64,000 bases of DNA from Turbatrix aceti. Taxonomy: Eukaryota; Nematoda; Chromadorea; Rhabditida; Panagrolaimidae. Where the stretch lies: NCBI GenBank assembly GCA_963969345.1, contig OZ017769.1, positions 1,364,001 through 1,428,000 of the forward strand, given 5' to 3'. Under the pieces are notes generated by a model that ran no database searches, was not told where the DNA came from, and worked only from the letters and a program-made list of their open reading frames with translations. The position numbers and the translations under genes are program-made. The first letter of the stretch is position 1. Each line of letters begins with the position of its first letter. Shown piece after piece: positions 1 to 13,299 of this stretch.

Positions 1-1841
1 GAGGAACTTGTTGTTGGCGTCGCGGCGGAACCAGTTGACGTGGAAGATGCGGGGCACCTTGTGGGGCTCCTTGTTGACGTTGACCCAGTGCTGGAGGTAC
101 TGGCCGAAGTTGTAGCCCATGAAGGGACGCATGGCCATGGGATCGTGCATGACGGACTTGCCCTTGTGCTCAGCGGCGGCGGTGGCTTCTGACTTGAGGC
201 TGGCGCCGGTGAGGATACCGTGGTTCCACGAGAAGGTTTCGAAGACGAGCGGGACACCGGTCGGGCGACGGCCGCCGAAGACGATGGCCTCGATGGGGAC
301 ACCGGTCGGGGATTCCCAGTCGGGGTGGATGATGGGGCACTGCTCGGCGGGGGCGCAGAAACGGCTGTTGGGGTGAGCTGCGGGGGTGGGGTCTCCGAGC
401 TGCCAGGGGTTTCCGAGCCAGTCAGTGATGCGGGTGGTCTGAAAAAAATTACAACATGAAAATATGTCCAACAATAAAAAAACAATTTAGTAAAAATCAA
501 AACTTGAAAGAAATTTTATGTTCCTTCAAGTTTTGATTCTCACAAGAAAAAAATAACTCACCGGGGAGATTTCGTCTTCAAGACCTTCCCAGAAGTAGCG
601 GCCATCGTTGGTCTCGGCGACGTTGGTGAAGATTGAGTTCTTCTGGAACGTGGCAACGGCCATGGGGTTCGTCTTGTTGGAGGTGCCAGGGGCGACGCCG
701 AAGAATCCAGCTTCGGGGTTGATACCGTAGAGGCGACCGTCGGGGCCGAACTTCATCCACGCGATGTCGTCACCGACACACCGGATCTTCCAGCCGGGAA
801 GAGTGGGCTCAAGCATGGCAAGGTTGGTCTTGCCGCACGCGCTGGGGAAAGCAGCGGCGATGAAGTGTTCCTTGCCACCGGGGCGCTGGACGCCCATGAT
901 GAGCATGTGCTCAGCGAGCCAGCCTTCATCGCGAGCGATGTTGGAGCCGATACGGAGGGCGAGGCACTTCTTTCCGAGGAGAGAGTTGCCACCGTAGCCG
1001 GAGCCGAACGACCAGATTTCGCGCTCAGCGGGGCGGTGAGCGATGAGAACCTTTTCGGGGTTGCAAGGCCACGCGGACTTGACGGCGCCTGAAAATCGAA
1101 CTCGCTTAGAATTTGTTTTCTCCAGCTCACAGGGAACTTACGCTTGACGGGGCGGGGGAGACCGACGGAGTGGATGCAGCGGACGAAGTCGTTTTCGCCG
1201 AGGACATCGAGAACCTGGGGTCCGACGCGGGTCATGACGCGCATGCTGAGCACGACGTAGTTGGAATCCGTGAGCTGGACACCGATCTTGGAGAGAGGAC
1301 CACCGACGGGACCCATGCTGAAGGGGATGACGTACATCGTACGGCCAGCCATGCAGCCAGGGAAGCGAGCATCGAGTTCGTTTCCGAAGTCGAGGGGCGA
1401 CATCCAGTTGCCCATGATGGGGGCGACGCCTTCGGGGGTGCGGGTGACGGTTTGGTACTTGTCAGGGGTGACCATCCACGTCTTGGATTCGACACGGGCG
1501 ACATCTCGGGGATCCGTGCGGCAGAGGTAGTTGTTCTCGTAGGCGGTAAGAGGGGTAAGCTGGCCGCGTTCGATGAGCTTGTGGATGATGTCTTCGGCTT
1601 CGTGTTCCGAACCGTCGCAGATGTAGATGCCACGGGGACGGGTGAGTTCGGCCTTCTCGGCGACGAAGCGCTGGATCTTGGGGGGAAGAAGGTGGAAGTC
1701 TCCCTTCAGGATAGGGATGTGTCCGAGGCGCTTGGTGACGACTTCGTTGACAACGTAGAAGGCATCGTCGCTGATCTGGCGAAGAGATGACGACTTGGCA
1801 GCAGTCTCGTTGAAGGGAACGTTTTGAGCGTTGGTAGCCAT
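1..1841 (-). CDS. pck: PEP carboxykinase (GTP), left copy, 3' end cut by window edge
   Basis: This gene encodes cytosolic-type phosphoenolpyruvate carboxykinase, which converts oxaloacetate plus GTP to PEP, GDP and CO2 in gluconeogenesis. Exons are 1841-1142, 1088-562 and 438 to beyond base 1; the introns are 53 and 123 bases. The substrate-binding block [20 protein letters not shown] lies in exon 1. Exon 2 holds the P-loop SACGKTN (about residues 316-322) and the metal/GTP motif GDDIAWM (about 339-345). The start MATNAQ follows an acceptor-like site (tttttcag) ending at 1867, 25 bases upstream of the ATG, which could be a trans-splice or intron acceptor. As far as I can compare by eye, its sequence is identical to the copy at 13300-15434, introns included. 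The last roughly 100 codons lie left of the window. Confidence 0.93.
495..538. repeat. Perfect 14-bp hairpin inside PEPCK intron 2
   Basis: AATCAAAACTTGAA (495-508) and its exact reverse complement (525-538) flank a 16-base loop, in the intron between exons 2 and 3. The same structure is at 14088-14131 in the other copy. Confidence 0.8.
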
Positions 1842-4679
1842 GGTTGACTTTCCGGTCGGTTTCTCACTGAAAAACAGGCAGGTGGTTAGGAAAGATGTTC
1901 TCGGTAGGCAAACGCGGAGATTTCGGAAGCGGAACGAGGGTTTTAAAGAAAAATGTTCAGGGTAGGAGGAGCTTTGGTTTATTTTATCCCGAGAGTTTTT
2001 AGCATGGGCTGAGGTGATCTCCGAATTAAATTAGCCAGCAAAAAAGTTGTTCGCCCAGAAAATTTCTTCCTGACAGTTGTGACCCATCACTTTGTTCCCA
2101 GGTATGCAGGACAGATTAGATCATTAAACAACAAAGAAACAACGAAAAAGATCCCAACAAAAATTTTTTTCCGAAACAAAAACAAGTAAAGAAGGACCGA
2201 CAGAATCACGTCATTTTGTTTTGACAAAAAATTGGACTAGGTAGAAGACGACAAAAATCATAGGAATCATTGACCCCTGTTTCCGAAGCTGCAGAGTTGC
2301 TTCAAAAACAGGTGAAGCCAAACTAGACAGACTGTTGACCGGTCGATGGCTTCGGCAACATCCCAGGTATAGGCATATTAGAAGACTGAAGACCGAGAGC
2401 CAACCTCAAGCCCAACCGAACCCAAAGACGACTGCCTAATCATACTGCGGCAATGCAGAATGAGGTAGGACAGGCGAGTCCGGGCCGGTCGGCAGGGTTG
2501 TTGTCAGTCTTCTCGTTCACTCTTTTACCCTCATCCCCCCATCATCACTAGGATGGATGGAGGAGGATAGAGTAAAGATGAACAAGACAAAAAACCGAAC
2601 AAGACACTATCACCACCAAGAGGTAAGGTGAACGTGCAACAACAGGACTGTCCGTTTTCGTTCCCTGCGAGGGAGACTAAAAAAGTGGGAAGGGCTATGT
2701 AGAAGCGCTGCGTTGGGAGGTGGAGCGCCGTTGAGACATACGCACAGACTATCTCTTTCTCCCGTAATGCGCGTGACAAGGGATAGAAAAATTTTTGTCA
2801 ACTTGTGCGTGCATTGCTGCGAGATTTGTGCCCTAGCGTGCTTTGTAGTCGGCAAAAAGATGCAAAAAAAATAAACAATATTTTTTGGGGGTCGATTTTT
2901 GACCCCAAAAAATAATGTATAATAATCGATGATAGGAAACGAACTCTGTTTTTTTTTGATTTGATTGAGCCATGTTGACTTGTTTCAATCGTTCACAATC
3001 AAATCAGAGGATCAAAGAATAAAAAACTAAACTTGATGTACAAAAATGGCTGCATAGGGGCAACAGACAACAGAGAACACACATTGTGCATGGCTTGCGT
3101 TTTGGGTGATCTCATGGGTGATGTGATCGACTAATCGCTCGCCTGCCCTGACAGGCTGACGGACGATCTTGATGGACTTTACTCCCTGTGATCTATTTTT
3201 AAATTATCTACAAATTTGTTTCTTCCACGTTCAAATTGGCGAAACAAAAACCTGACTGGTCCATTTGGGCGTTGATTAAAAAAATTGTTCCTCATAATAA
3301 TTTTTTTATCTGAGTCAGTTGGTGGATGCTTTGAAATCGGCGAACGCGACAATTTCAAACCCACCAACAACTGACTGACGCAAATGATCTGGGGAGATTA
3401 GGTGGTAGTAGGCACATAATTTTTGTTCCTTAGTTTGTGCAAGCAGCAGTAGTAGGTAGGTAGGACAGGTAAGCAAGCACAGAACAACTCCTCATCGCGA
3501 TGAGGGGTTGGTCGGTTGTTCTGTGCATAAACAGGCAACAAAAAATAGAATAGGATAACATCCTCGTTCCTTTCCTCTCTCTCTTTTTTCCCACTTCAAC
3601 GAACGAAAAAGCGTTTGTTGTTTACCAGTTTGGCCCACAATTGGATGTTTTTTTCTACACTCTTCTAGGCTGGCTAGTGCAAACTTTTATAAATTTTTTT
3701 CTGCAAGCAACAACTGTCTGGAACATTTATAAAAATTCTCGAATCCTGAGTTAAACAAAATTGGTCAGATAAGAGTCAGAGATGAAACACGGAAAATAGG
3801 TTTTTTATCTATCTCTACATGTCCTTTTTTCCTAATTGAAAAAAATAAATTCAATAAAAGTTGGCAAAAATGCCGAATGTTTTTATTTTTATGGACGCAA
3901 GAAAACAATAAACATAAACACAAGGATAAATTTAGTAATTTTCCCCTGTTTGTGGACATCAAAGTTCAAAGTCGTGAAACGTTAGCAAAAAAAGATGCAA
4001 AACAAGTAAAAAGGCAATCTGAGACCAAAACAGAATATTTACAATTTTATTACTGCAGCGTGTACTAAATACCTGGCCTGCGTGTCCATACAAACCCGGA
4101 ATTGTGGGGTCGTAAAACACATTCTTTTATCACACTTTTTATGCAGAAGGTTGTAGAATTTTTGTTTCTGGATGCATACGTCTAGGCAAGGGAGGAAGAG
4201 GGTCATTAATTAGGCACAGAACGTGGAGAACTGGAGTAAACGTTTGTTTGTTCGGTTCGGTTGGGGTTGAGTATGTCAGAGTTCTAGGAGAGTAAACGAT
4301 ATGGGGGGTTGGCTTTTCCCAGGTAGTACTAGACTAGGTTTTGGTTGTCCAATAGATTAGTCTGTTGCTTTTTGTGATTTCGATTGATTTGCAAGTACCC
4401 AACTGAACAGTGTAATTATTTACAGTTCTGCAGAAAGTTTTACAGAGCCTTAAATAATTTTTACTGTTTAGTTTCTTTGATTTTTGTACTTCCCAAGACA
4501 CGGTTCAACGAAATCAGAATTCTCATTACAGAAAAAAAGACGTCCCCGTTATTTTTTTATCTTGCCATCCAAAAAAAATCTAGGATCACTCGAATCACAT
4601 TTTCTTGTAGTAAAAATCCGAACTGCAACATCTAGGATATTTCGTCGACCAAAAATCACGTTTAAAGTTTACCTTTCAT
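1842..4679. other. Upstream region of left PEPCK copy, no gene seen
   Basis: This is 2.8 kb of AT-rich DNA. Open frames here are short, low in complexity and lack splice-site support. It holds a hairpin at about 2879-2911 (a GGGGTC/GACCCC stem flanked by T and A runs) and a nested inverted repeat at 3477-3526. In the right-hand copy the equivalent DNA would be the inner part of a long first intron. Confidence 0.7.
3477..3526. repeat. Nested inverted repeat (12-bp outer stem, 8-bp inner stem)
   Basis: The outer arms GCACAGAACAAC and GTTGTTCTGTGC are perfect. Inside them CCTCATCG and CGATGAGG form a second perfect stem. It is present again at 17070-17119. It could extrude as a cruciform or fold as RNA; nothing else points to a function. 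Confidence 0.75.
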
Positions 4680-7156
4680 ATAAAAAATATGATGCCCCGG
4701 CATCATATTCTTTGTATAGTCTTATCATCACGCACGAAAGAAGAAAGAAAACAGTGGGGCGCCAGCCGTCGTGCCGGCTGACGAAGAACTCCACCTAGCA
4801 GCAAAGCAAGTACTTTTTTTATTTCTAAATACTTTTATCTTCGGATTTTTGCTCAAAAGTAGGTTCATCAACAGAGAAAGAAGGAGGCTTAGCTGATGCT
4901 TGGAAAAACAACGAAAATCGTCAACATTTGTAATACTCGACTCGACAACAGATAGTTTTTGAGCAAAAGCTATCGGAAATGGGCTGAAAAAAACAACTTC
5001 GAGGGTTTTTAGGACCATCTAGAACATTTATAGATTGATCAAGTACCAGAAAAATATTTTTTTTGTCAAGCAAATTATTATTTTTTGGCTCATTTGTAAT
5101 TCTAACACCCAAATTCGAGCAAGCTTTGAGTTTTCGAGTGAAAAAAATGCAAAAAATTCGTTCGTTCGAAGAATTTTAAGTTGAGTCAAAAAAGCATTTG
5201 TCTTCAAAAATGTCGCATTATGTTTTTTTTTGGCAAATTTTCCAATTGAAAAAACAATTGAAAAATTAGGTCACAAATGTTACAATTTCGTCCTTTTACT
5301 TTAAATCAGAAACTAAAATGGATTCAGCGCATTTGGGTCTCGATAAAATCAGTCCTTATTTCGCAACTTTCAGATGACCGTTATGAAACTGTAATTTTTA
5401 CAGGAACCAAGCTCCTGTCCGCTACGTTCTGTACCCTAAAACCTAAACCAAATGGATTTTGTATAGAATAAATTTTCAAAACGTAAAGTCTAAAAAATCT
5501 AAACAAAAACCATATTTTCAGGTTCACAAGCTCAAAAACCAGAGTTTCTAATCCGTTATCTCGGTCTACTTTATCTCATTATGCACACCCTTTGATAAGG
5601 TTAATTACCAATTAACCCTATCTTATGTCAGCACAGAAACTCGACATTTATGTTAGCCGACCAAGAAACAGTTGCGAGTCAAAATTAGAATTAGGTACTG
5701 ACTTGTTTGCTGTTCGTGTCCTAAATCAATTATCCGAATTCGATTGCATCAGCTGGTGTGCTACTTTTGTTCCTTTCTGTGCCCTATGGGTGACCTTTGG
5801 GGAAATACTGAATTTCCTGAGCTTAAGCAACCCCCAAGATTCTTTTGAACTTTTGCAACCCAAAAAAGTTACTCATTCTGTCGAACGCATAATTTGTGTT
5901 TAGCATGTTTCCACGAGCCAAGCAGGTTACGGTAAGATGGTGACTCTCAGAAAACATCGTAAACATGTTGCAACGGATGAGTGGGTTTATGCACTATTGT
6001 TTTGGCTGTCAATTGTCCGAGATTAAGTGTATTTAGCCACGAACAACACAAGCATGCAATACACATGCTTTGCAGAGTCGCTTCTTTTTTTCCGTCGCCC
6101 TCGACTCTCGTCTACATACACCATTGTTGTTTACGGTTCAAACACCAATTGTGGCAATAAACAGGAGTCTGACTCTTGGTTACGGTAACTCATGGCATTA
6201 TGATGTATGTAAATAAAAAAAAGCACGTGGAAAAAAAGCGCTAACGCGAGGTTGCACGTACGGGGAAAAATTACGTTCTGCGTAAACGAACGACGTCATT
6301 GTTTCAACACAGAAAACAATATAAAGTATCTTAAAAATACGGTAGCATTCTTTGAAGCCATGCAAAGAATAATCCCAGACTTGAGGAGAAATTCCGATGA
6401 CTAGGAAAAATCAGGGGTAAATATCACTTGAACCCAAAATAGACAAGAAGCCAGACAAAAAACACAGCATTGTATTTACTTACGTTCTGGCACACAGAAT
6501 GAGAACAAAATAAATACAAATTGGTATTTCCAACTGCAGTAAAAATGTGTTTTGATTAACCATCAATGTTCGGAAAAAATCTTAAATTAGCTTTTTTGCT
6601 ATAAAAATAGTTTACTTCGTAAATATAACTTTCGTTCCGGCCAAAGCACAAAAATAGGACGATGTCGACCAGAAAAGCCGTATTCAGAAATGATCGAAAA
6701 ATATTGAGCAATTTTTTTTTGTCAAAAATATTTGTTGTTTTAATTAAAATTAATTTCCAATTTTTCAAGCCGGCTGCATTTTTCCGCCTAAATCGCAAAA
6801 TTATTTTTTATCTTCATCAACAAATACATTCAACATACAAAAACAAAAACAAAAGTAAACCCGAAAAAAATCTAAATTCCAAACTCCGGAGCGCGATGTC
6901 CAAAAAAGTGTGTATGCGAATGAAATAGATAAAACACGAGTGCAGGATTGATGTGCTAAAATAGAAAAATAATTATTCCTTTCATTTCTGGTAAATACAC
7001 AGCGTCTTAATTTAGAATAAAAAATTGACAAAAACAATTTTGTTACAAAATTTTTATAAAAAATCGAAAAAATGTAATTTCGATTCAAACCCCGCATGAT
7101 TTCCAAAAAAAACGTACCGTAATCATTTCGCTGTACTCAACCAGATAATCGATCTC
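4680..7156. other. Intergenic DNA downstream of the MED29-like gene
   Basis: No convincing gene is visible. Near the duplication junction, a short island richer in G and C (about 4755-4800) stands out from its surroundings and is open in several frames, but I cannot assign it. The rest is A/T-run-rich and has no splice-supported frame. Confidence 0.6.
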
Positions 7157-10100
7157 CTACGACGAAGACGACGGAGGCTGTTGTTGCTGAGGTTTCGGTA
7201 GCGGAGGCGGAGGTGGCGGATCGTACTCCGTGTCCTCGTCATCATCCATGAAATCGTCCTCCTTCGGTTCAATGTCGCTTTCTTCGGCATCGCCTCGTCG
7301 CCTGCCGGTCGCGTAGAATTCTCCCTGCCCCGCGGGGTGACCAGAGAGTCGATGAAAGTCCGAATCGCCAGGCTCGGAATCCGGTCCGCGTTCTGGGTAC
7401 CCTCCGAGGGGGGATTGCGTCGATTCTTCGCCTTCGCCTCCCGAAACAGCGATCAGTCTTCTGTCCTTTCTCTGCGACGATTTCGACGGTCCGGCCGGCG
7501 AGGGGCCAATGATGTCGTCGTAGTCGTCGCCTTCACCCTCGCCATACCTGCCGGGGGCAAAGAGATTCGATTCGTCGTCGTCGGTGAGTCCCGTGTTCCT
7601 GGCAGCGTCTCCGGTGTCTTCTTCAGACTCGTCTGACGAAGGAGCCTTACTCTTCTCCGAGTCGTCGTCGTCGTTGTTGTCGCTTGAGTTTTCGTCTTCT
7701 TCTTCTGCAGCATCGGCTTCGGCTTCACCCTCGCCTTCGTCGTCCGCGGCCTGAATTTCTTCATCATCAGGGTTTTCGTAGGATTGATACATCGCAGAAG
7801 CCACTTTTCCGCCCGGTCCGTGGTCGTCTTCTTCTTCGAGATCTTCCATTTCCTGGTCCATCTCTTCGACGCGGCTTCGCTCGACTCTCTGCGCCAGCGC
7901 TGCTTCTTCCGCCGCCTTTTCTTCCGCGTCCCGATCAATAAACGGCGCGAGAACGCGATCAATGACCATATCGGCTTCTTCGATTTCCCTGATCTTTCCA
8001 AGGATCGCGGAAAACAAATTCCTGGGAAATGAACACCATCCAACAGGCCGGAACCAAAGATAGTGAATTTTCTGCTTCAAAAAGTGTCGGATATCTTGAT
8101 TGTGGGTTTCGGAGGCAGCCATGATGACGAATTCCACGATATCGTCGATCTTTGACGTGTCTTCGACTCGGAATGCGTACCTGACGTTCGGGATCTCGTA
8201 GAACGGGCAGTCATTGGCCGCGACGCCTTTTCCGGGCAGGGGAGTGTCGTTTTCGTCGCCAAAGACAGCATCGAGGACCCTCTGCATCCGGGCAACGGTT
8301 TTCCTCTTCATCGGAGGCAACGGCGCCGTCTGTTCGTCGTTCAGCTTCGCTCGGAGTTGCGCCATCGATTTTTGGACCAAATCTCGGTTGAACTCAATTT
8401 CTTCATCGATCTAAAAAATTTTTAACTTTAAAAGCAATCAAAAAAATTCGTCAAATTATTAAATAAAAATTAAAAAAAAAAGTATGAAAAATAAACAACC
8501 AAGTATGTATGCGTGTGTCATCGCCACCATCAACCATGTTTGAGGAGATCAGACGGATTAATCAGAGTCAGAAATCCTTTCTCAGCTCACAGCGAACCAG
8601 GGGAGAGGGAGGAGGAGGGAAGAGTTCCAAGGAGATAATCAATAATTGACAACAAAAAAAGCTGACTGTTAAAGTAGCTTTGTATCACTAAATTTTGATA
8701 AAAAAAACGAACAAAAGGAAAAGAGGACAGGACAATACCAGGATGATGACTTGACGTGAAATGAAAAATTTTATAATGCAAAAAAAATGTTTTAGCAAAA
8801 CACAAAATTTAATCCAAAAATTTTTAGAACCAAAATTTTGCTGCAAATCGTCCGATTTTTTTTTCTAAATTTGTGTAAAAAATTGTACGAAAACCACAAA
8901 TTTGAAGCAAAATCCAATACAAAAGTTTTTCACTGAATTTTGCTTCAAAATTCCACAAGTTTTCTTATTTCATTTTAAAACAAAAAAAAATCGTAAAAAA
9001 AACAAATTTGAAGCAAAATTCTATTCAAAATTTTTTCATTACAAGAAAATCCTTCTGAAGTCAAATTTTGCTTCAAATTTCGTTCTTTTCTTCGAAATAT
9101 TCCACAAAAAGTCATCCCCGGATTTAGGACAGTACAAGAAGTATCCCCAAAGTAGCCGCCCCTCACACACGTAAAATACACATAAATATACCCAAAAAAG
9201 CAAGCTTACGCCAGGCAACCACTGCACACGTTTGTTTTTCTTGCCTCCGCACTAAAAACTCTCCTTCTCCGCCCAACTTACCACTTTTTGGAGTTCGATT
9301 GATTCATCTGAGTCTGGGATATCCAGATCACTCGACATGGACGACGAATCGCTGGAGAGGTCGTCCAGCGAGTAGGTTTCGCGCTGAACCCTCGTCTGCA
9401 CCCTGGCAGCGACTTCTTCCGACTCCGCGACCCCGGTCGGAGCGTTCAGAGTGCCAGAAAAAGTCGAGAGCCGAGGGTGCTTCGCGGGACGCGTTCCACC
9501 GTCGCCGAAGTCGGCGGAATCGCTTGCAATCGTCGAGCGTCGTTCCCGGCTGCTTCGGGGTGGTAGGAGGCTTACGCTTCGGGCATCTGCAACATCGCCT
9601 TCGGCGTCAACCGAATTATCGTCGGAGTCATGCACACTACCGGCAACAACACTCCTTCGATTATTGAGAACCGCAGAGAACGCGTCGTGTCCGGCTTCCA
9701 TGGTTGCGTCGTCGTCGGCCTGCTCTTGTGCTGCTTCGGCGTTGGTTGCCTCGGATTCCGGCGTCTCCTCCGAGCCAAAGTCCTCGTCGATGATCAGGTC
9801 GCCCGGCTGGCTGTCAGCGTGCGAGAGTCGGACGTCGCGAATCTGCTTTCGGACTCTCTCGATCAGGGACATGACCCTCTGCCGATCGGTCGAGAGCGCG
9901 TCGTGGAAAGGCTGCGTCAGAGCCGCGTAGCCATGGGCTGCGATGTCCGGAAGCGCCTGGTACTCGCAGAGGCGTTCCAGACGCTCCTGGTACTGGTGGG
10001 CTAGCAGAATTGAGTTCTGGAATAAAAAATCTATGAAAAAGGTATTGAAACTGAAAACTCACAATCCTCGACTCAATTCTGTCGCAGACAGCGTACAGAC

Positions 10101-12035
10101 GATGGAATGAGTTGTCGTAGGCTTCAAAGTCAAATCCGGAAGGATCGTCAGCTGCGACATTTCCTCTCTCAACTTTGAAAGTGTATCGGACGTATTCGCC
10201 TACTTGCTTGTTTGCTGCCTGAAAATATTTATTATAGTTTTGACTCCCAATGTTCAGAGCTAAATAAAAATTTATTAAAACGAAAAAATATTCTGAGCAA
10301 AATAGTGAAATTTTTATTCAATAAAATCGTTGAAACAGTGGTTTTTTTCAAAGTCACAAATCCAAAAAAACGAGTTTCGCGTGAGATATACTTTTTTTTG
10401 CATCTATAACCCCAAAACTACGCTTCTCCGGTCAAAAATAAAGTTTTTTTAATGTTAAAATTATAAAAAAAATTTCTTAAGTCCAAACTCATAAAAATAA
10501 CAATTATTGAATTCAAAAATATAAAATCAACGTTTTTCGAGTTCAAAAAAAATCATAAACCGTGTTTTTTTAACTTTTGGGGCCCCAAAACAACATTTTT
10601 TTGCGTCTAAAATTTTAAAATCACAAAAACAACATTTTTGAAATCCAGAATTTAAAAAAAAAGTATTTTTTTCGCATTTAGAACCAAAAAGTCAACGTTT
10701 CCTGTCCTCAAACCTCCAAAAACACCAACCGTTATCGCATGCCTCAAATCCTTGAGCACCAGTGTCTTGAAATCCGCAATCGGGTCCTGCGACGACCCTG
10801 GATACTCCGAGAAGTCCGGTGGAAGCGGAGCCGGGGGCAAGCCTGATCCAACATGCTGGTATCCAACCGAAGACGGCGCCAGCATGCCACCCAGGCTCCC
10901 CGGACCGACGGATCGCGGATTCTGGCCCACCGATCCCGGACCAAAGTTTCCGACCGACGTCGGACCGTGCTGTCCCACAGAGGTCGGTCCATGCTGTCCG
11001 ACAGACGTCGGGCCGTGCTGTTGTTGGCCGACAGAAGTCGGACCGCCGTGTGACTGACCGATGGATTGGGGCGCGAGGCTGAAGGACGACGGTCCAACCG
11101 AGCCTGGACCGGTCGAACCGGGACCATTTGGGCCTACGGATGTCGGACCACCGCCCATCCCCGATACTGACTGAGATTCGTGCTGGGACATGAGTTGCGG
11201 CGTCGAAGACACGGTGACGAGGGGCACGGAAGACGGCTGGTTGATGGGTGATGCACGCATGTTGTGTTGGTTCAGAGATGTACGGACGCTTGAGGGTCCT
11301 CCCATGTCGCCCATGCCCATCATGCCCTGGAAAATTTGAATGATAGGTCAAAACAGGCGGAAAATGGGGAAAAAGTTATAGGCAACCTCAGCGTTTTTCA
11401 GTTTTTTATTTTCAAAGCAACCAACAAAAAAATAGACAATAAAAGTCATAAAACGCTACAAAAAAACCAAAAAATAACTAAACCATAAAAATTCAGCATA
11501 AAAATAAAAATTCACAGGATCATTATTACATAGTTTTTTTTTCAAATATCGTAATTGCAGGCCTCAAAAACGTGTTGCACACAAAAAAGGATGAACTATT
11601 ACGATAGATTCCAATTTGGGTATAGTAAAACCTCAAGACTGGCCAAAAAAGTCAAAAAACCCCCTCCAAAACCCAAAATCAGAATTTCACCCAACAAAAT
11701 CCTCTCCAAATCACTCACCATTCTCCGATTCGAGTCATAGCCCATAGCCCTGATAAAGGCCGGTTGCCCAGGAGCCATTCCTCCTCCCGGCTGCTGCATT
11801 CCACCCTGGCCGAAGCCCGGCTGCATGCCCTGGGATCCAGGTTGTCCAACGCTACCGGGATTCATCTGGCCCATCATCTGCTGCTGCTGCTGCCCTGGCT
11901 GAAAATATAAATAAATGCTTTCAGCCTAAAAAACTAAAAAAAATCGATTACCTGTTGTCCACCCTGCTGAAAGCTGCCATCTCCTTCCTGCTGAGGCCGG
12001 CCTTGCTGGGACCTGTCGTAGTTGTTGTAATCCAT
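7157..12035 (-). CDS. Mediator subunit 29-like protein with long acidic C-terminal extension
   Basis: Six exons (12035-11952, 11898-11719, 11326-10730, 10218-10063, 10016-9282, 8410-7157) join in phase 0 to give 1001 residues. Residues 1-260 are rich in Gln, Gly, Met and Pro and include tandem GPTSVGQ-type repeats at about 183-216. The segment at about 269-360 (DPIADFKTLVLKDLRHAI, then SFHRLYAVCDRIESRI) resembles the conserved helical core of MED29, a metazoan Mediator tail-module subunit acting in RNA polymerase II transcription. From about residue 405 the chain is Ser/Asp/Glu-rich, with a more ordered stretch at about 585-740. It then becomes very acidic and ends in proline, glutamine and serine runs. 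MED29 proteins are usually far shorter, so either this is an extended nematode form or the C-terminal half belongs to another gene. The MED29 call rests on motif resemblance only. Confidence 0.6.
8898..9080. repeat. Interspersed inverted repeats in the last intron of the MED29-like gene
   Basis: The motif AAATTTGAAGCAAAAT occurs at 8898-8913 and 9004-9020. Its reverse complement occurs at about 8936-8952 and 9063-9080. The last two form a 17-bp perfect stem with a 42-base loop. They lie in the 871-base intron 9281-8411. Confidence 0.75.
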
Positions 12036-13299
12036 CAAATGAATACAAAAATGGAATAAAACCCGACGACAAAGATGTCAACAGTGAAGACAAAGAAATC
12101 CAGGAAGAAAAGCAGGCAAAAACGCGAGTTTGCGCGGATGAAAAAAACCGGGGAACACAAAGCATCTTACAGTGTTCCCTGTTATGATGGCCGTCTTTTT
12201 GAAAATTTCGACGCGATTTTTGCCAGGGAGAATGTAACTACAGTAATAGTTATCGTTATCTTCCACTTTTCTTCGTTCCCTATAAATCAAATTCTATCGT
12301 ATAAGTTGGTATTCGTTCGCGTGGCGAACGTTTTTGAACAGTTTTTTTTTTATTTTTTGTCATTTTTGTAGCCTTTTCAGGCATTTTGATGAATGTTTTG
12401 GTTGAAAATTTTTTGTAGGCCACTGTTTTTGATGTATTTTACCTATTACAGCCCTGTTTTTTGTTTTTCAACTCGTTTTTAACATTTGTCACTCTCAACT
12501 CGAGGCCCTAAAAGGATTTTCCGCCTGTTACCTCTATAATCCTGTATTCTGAGTCCTTTTTTTTTCGATGTGCATGATTTTTTACGCCTGATTTAGATTT
12601 GCTCTGGGAAAAACATATTATCTCCCATCCTATTTCTGCAAATGTTGTTTTTGCAGTCTCGACTGTTGTTTTTCACAATTTTTTTGTTGTTGCTCCTCTT
12701 CTTCTACCTTTGAACCCCGTGTTTTTCTGCAACCCCGCGTTCTGCGTTCCGCAACCCATCCCCCTTCTTTTTTCATCATCCACGCGCCGACCAAAAAATT
12801 GCTTGTGGGCTCAATTAGGCCTGTTTACACTCTCCGCAGCGTTCAATGTTTGCTTTTCCTGGTCTCTGACCTCCCCATGTCCCAGCGTACACAATCAAAA
12901 TAAATAGCTAGATTTACGTTTATTAATCTCGACAAAACTTAGTAATCCACCATATTTGCCAAACGACGGGAACTTATCCTAATTCTCACAAGATCGATAC
13001 AACTACAGTAGGGATTACTGTCGGATTTTGTAAGAATTCGACAGGAAGGGGAAACAGTAGTTGGTTACACTAATACTAAACAGTTACAAATCTTTGCAAA
13101 ATGTGATGGTTAGAAGATACGATACGTAGGGTAACAGTCAGATAAGGGAAGTAAAGAAGAAGGAAGGTAGTTCAGTAAGGCACTAGCAGGATTAGACAAC
13201 AGAATGTCTAGACTGAACAATCCAGGGTTACTGAGGGGTGAGTGAGAAAGGGGGAAAGGCAATAACGACGATGACGATAGTTGTTGGAGTCGTTCAGAT
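12036..13299. other. Gap between MED29-like start and right PEPCK stop
   Basis: The gap holds the promoter side of the MED29-like gene and the 3' flank of PEPCK. On the minus strand an AATAAA signal lies at 12924-12919, about 380 bases past the PEPCK stop. No further gene is seen. Confidence 0.6.

Larger units (their letters stand above)
1..4679. repeat. Left copy of long direct repeat (offset 13,593)
   Basis: Bases 1-4679 match 13594-18272 with no difference that I found in the stretches compared, covering PEPCK exons, introns and about 2.8 kb of upstream AT-rich DNA. Homology stops sharply: base 4680 is a where the partner 18273 is t, and the sequences then diverge fully. A tandem duplication of unit 4680-18272 explains this, with the end of a further left copy joined to the start of this unit. 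A perfect 11-base inverted repeat, AATATGATGCC and GGCATCATATT, lies just right of the junction, at about 4686-4709. Confidence 0.9.

Noticed and set aside
1113..1790. Long plus-strand open frame opposite PEPCK exon 1 (225 residues), and its twin at 14706-15383
   Set aside because: It is a shadow of the G+C-biased third codon positions of PEPCK. The minus strand encodes a known enzyme with all motifs.
4755..4800. Possible exon fragment near the duplication junction
   Set aside because: It is too short, open in two frames, and lacks a clear donor; kept only as a note.
7453..8043. Lys/Arg-rich minus-strand frame inside the MED29-like acidic tail
   Set aside because: It is an alternate frame of GAA/GAC-rich coding sequence; only the acidic frame continues across the splice site.
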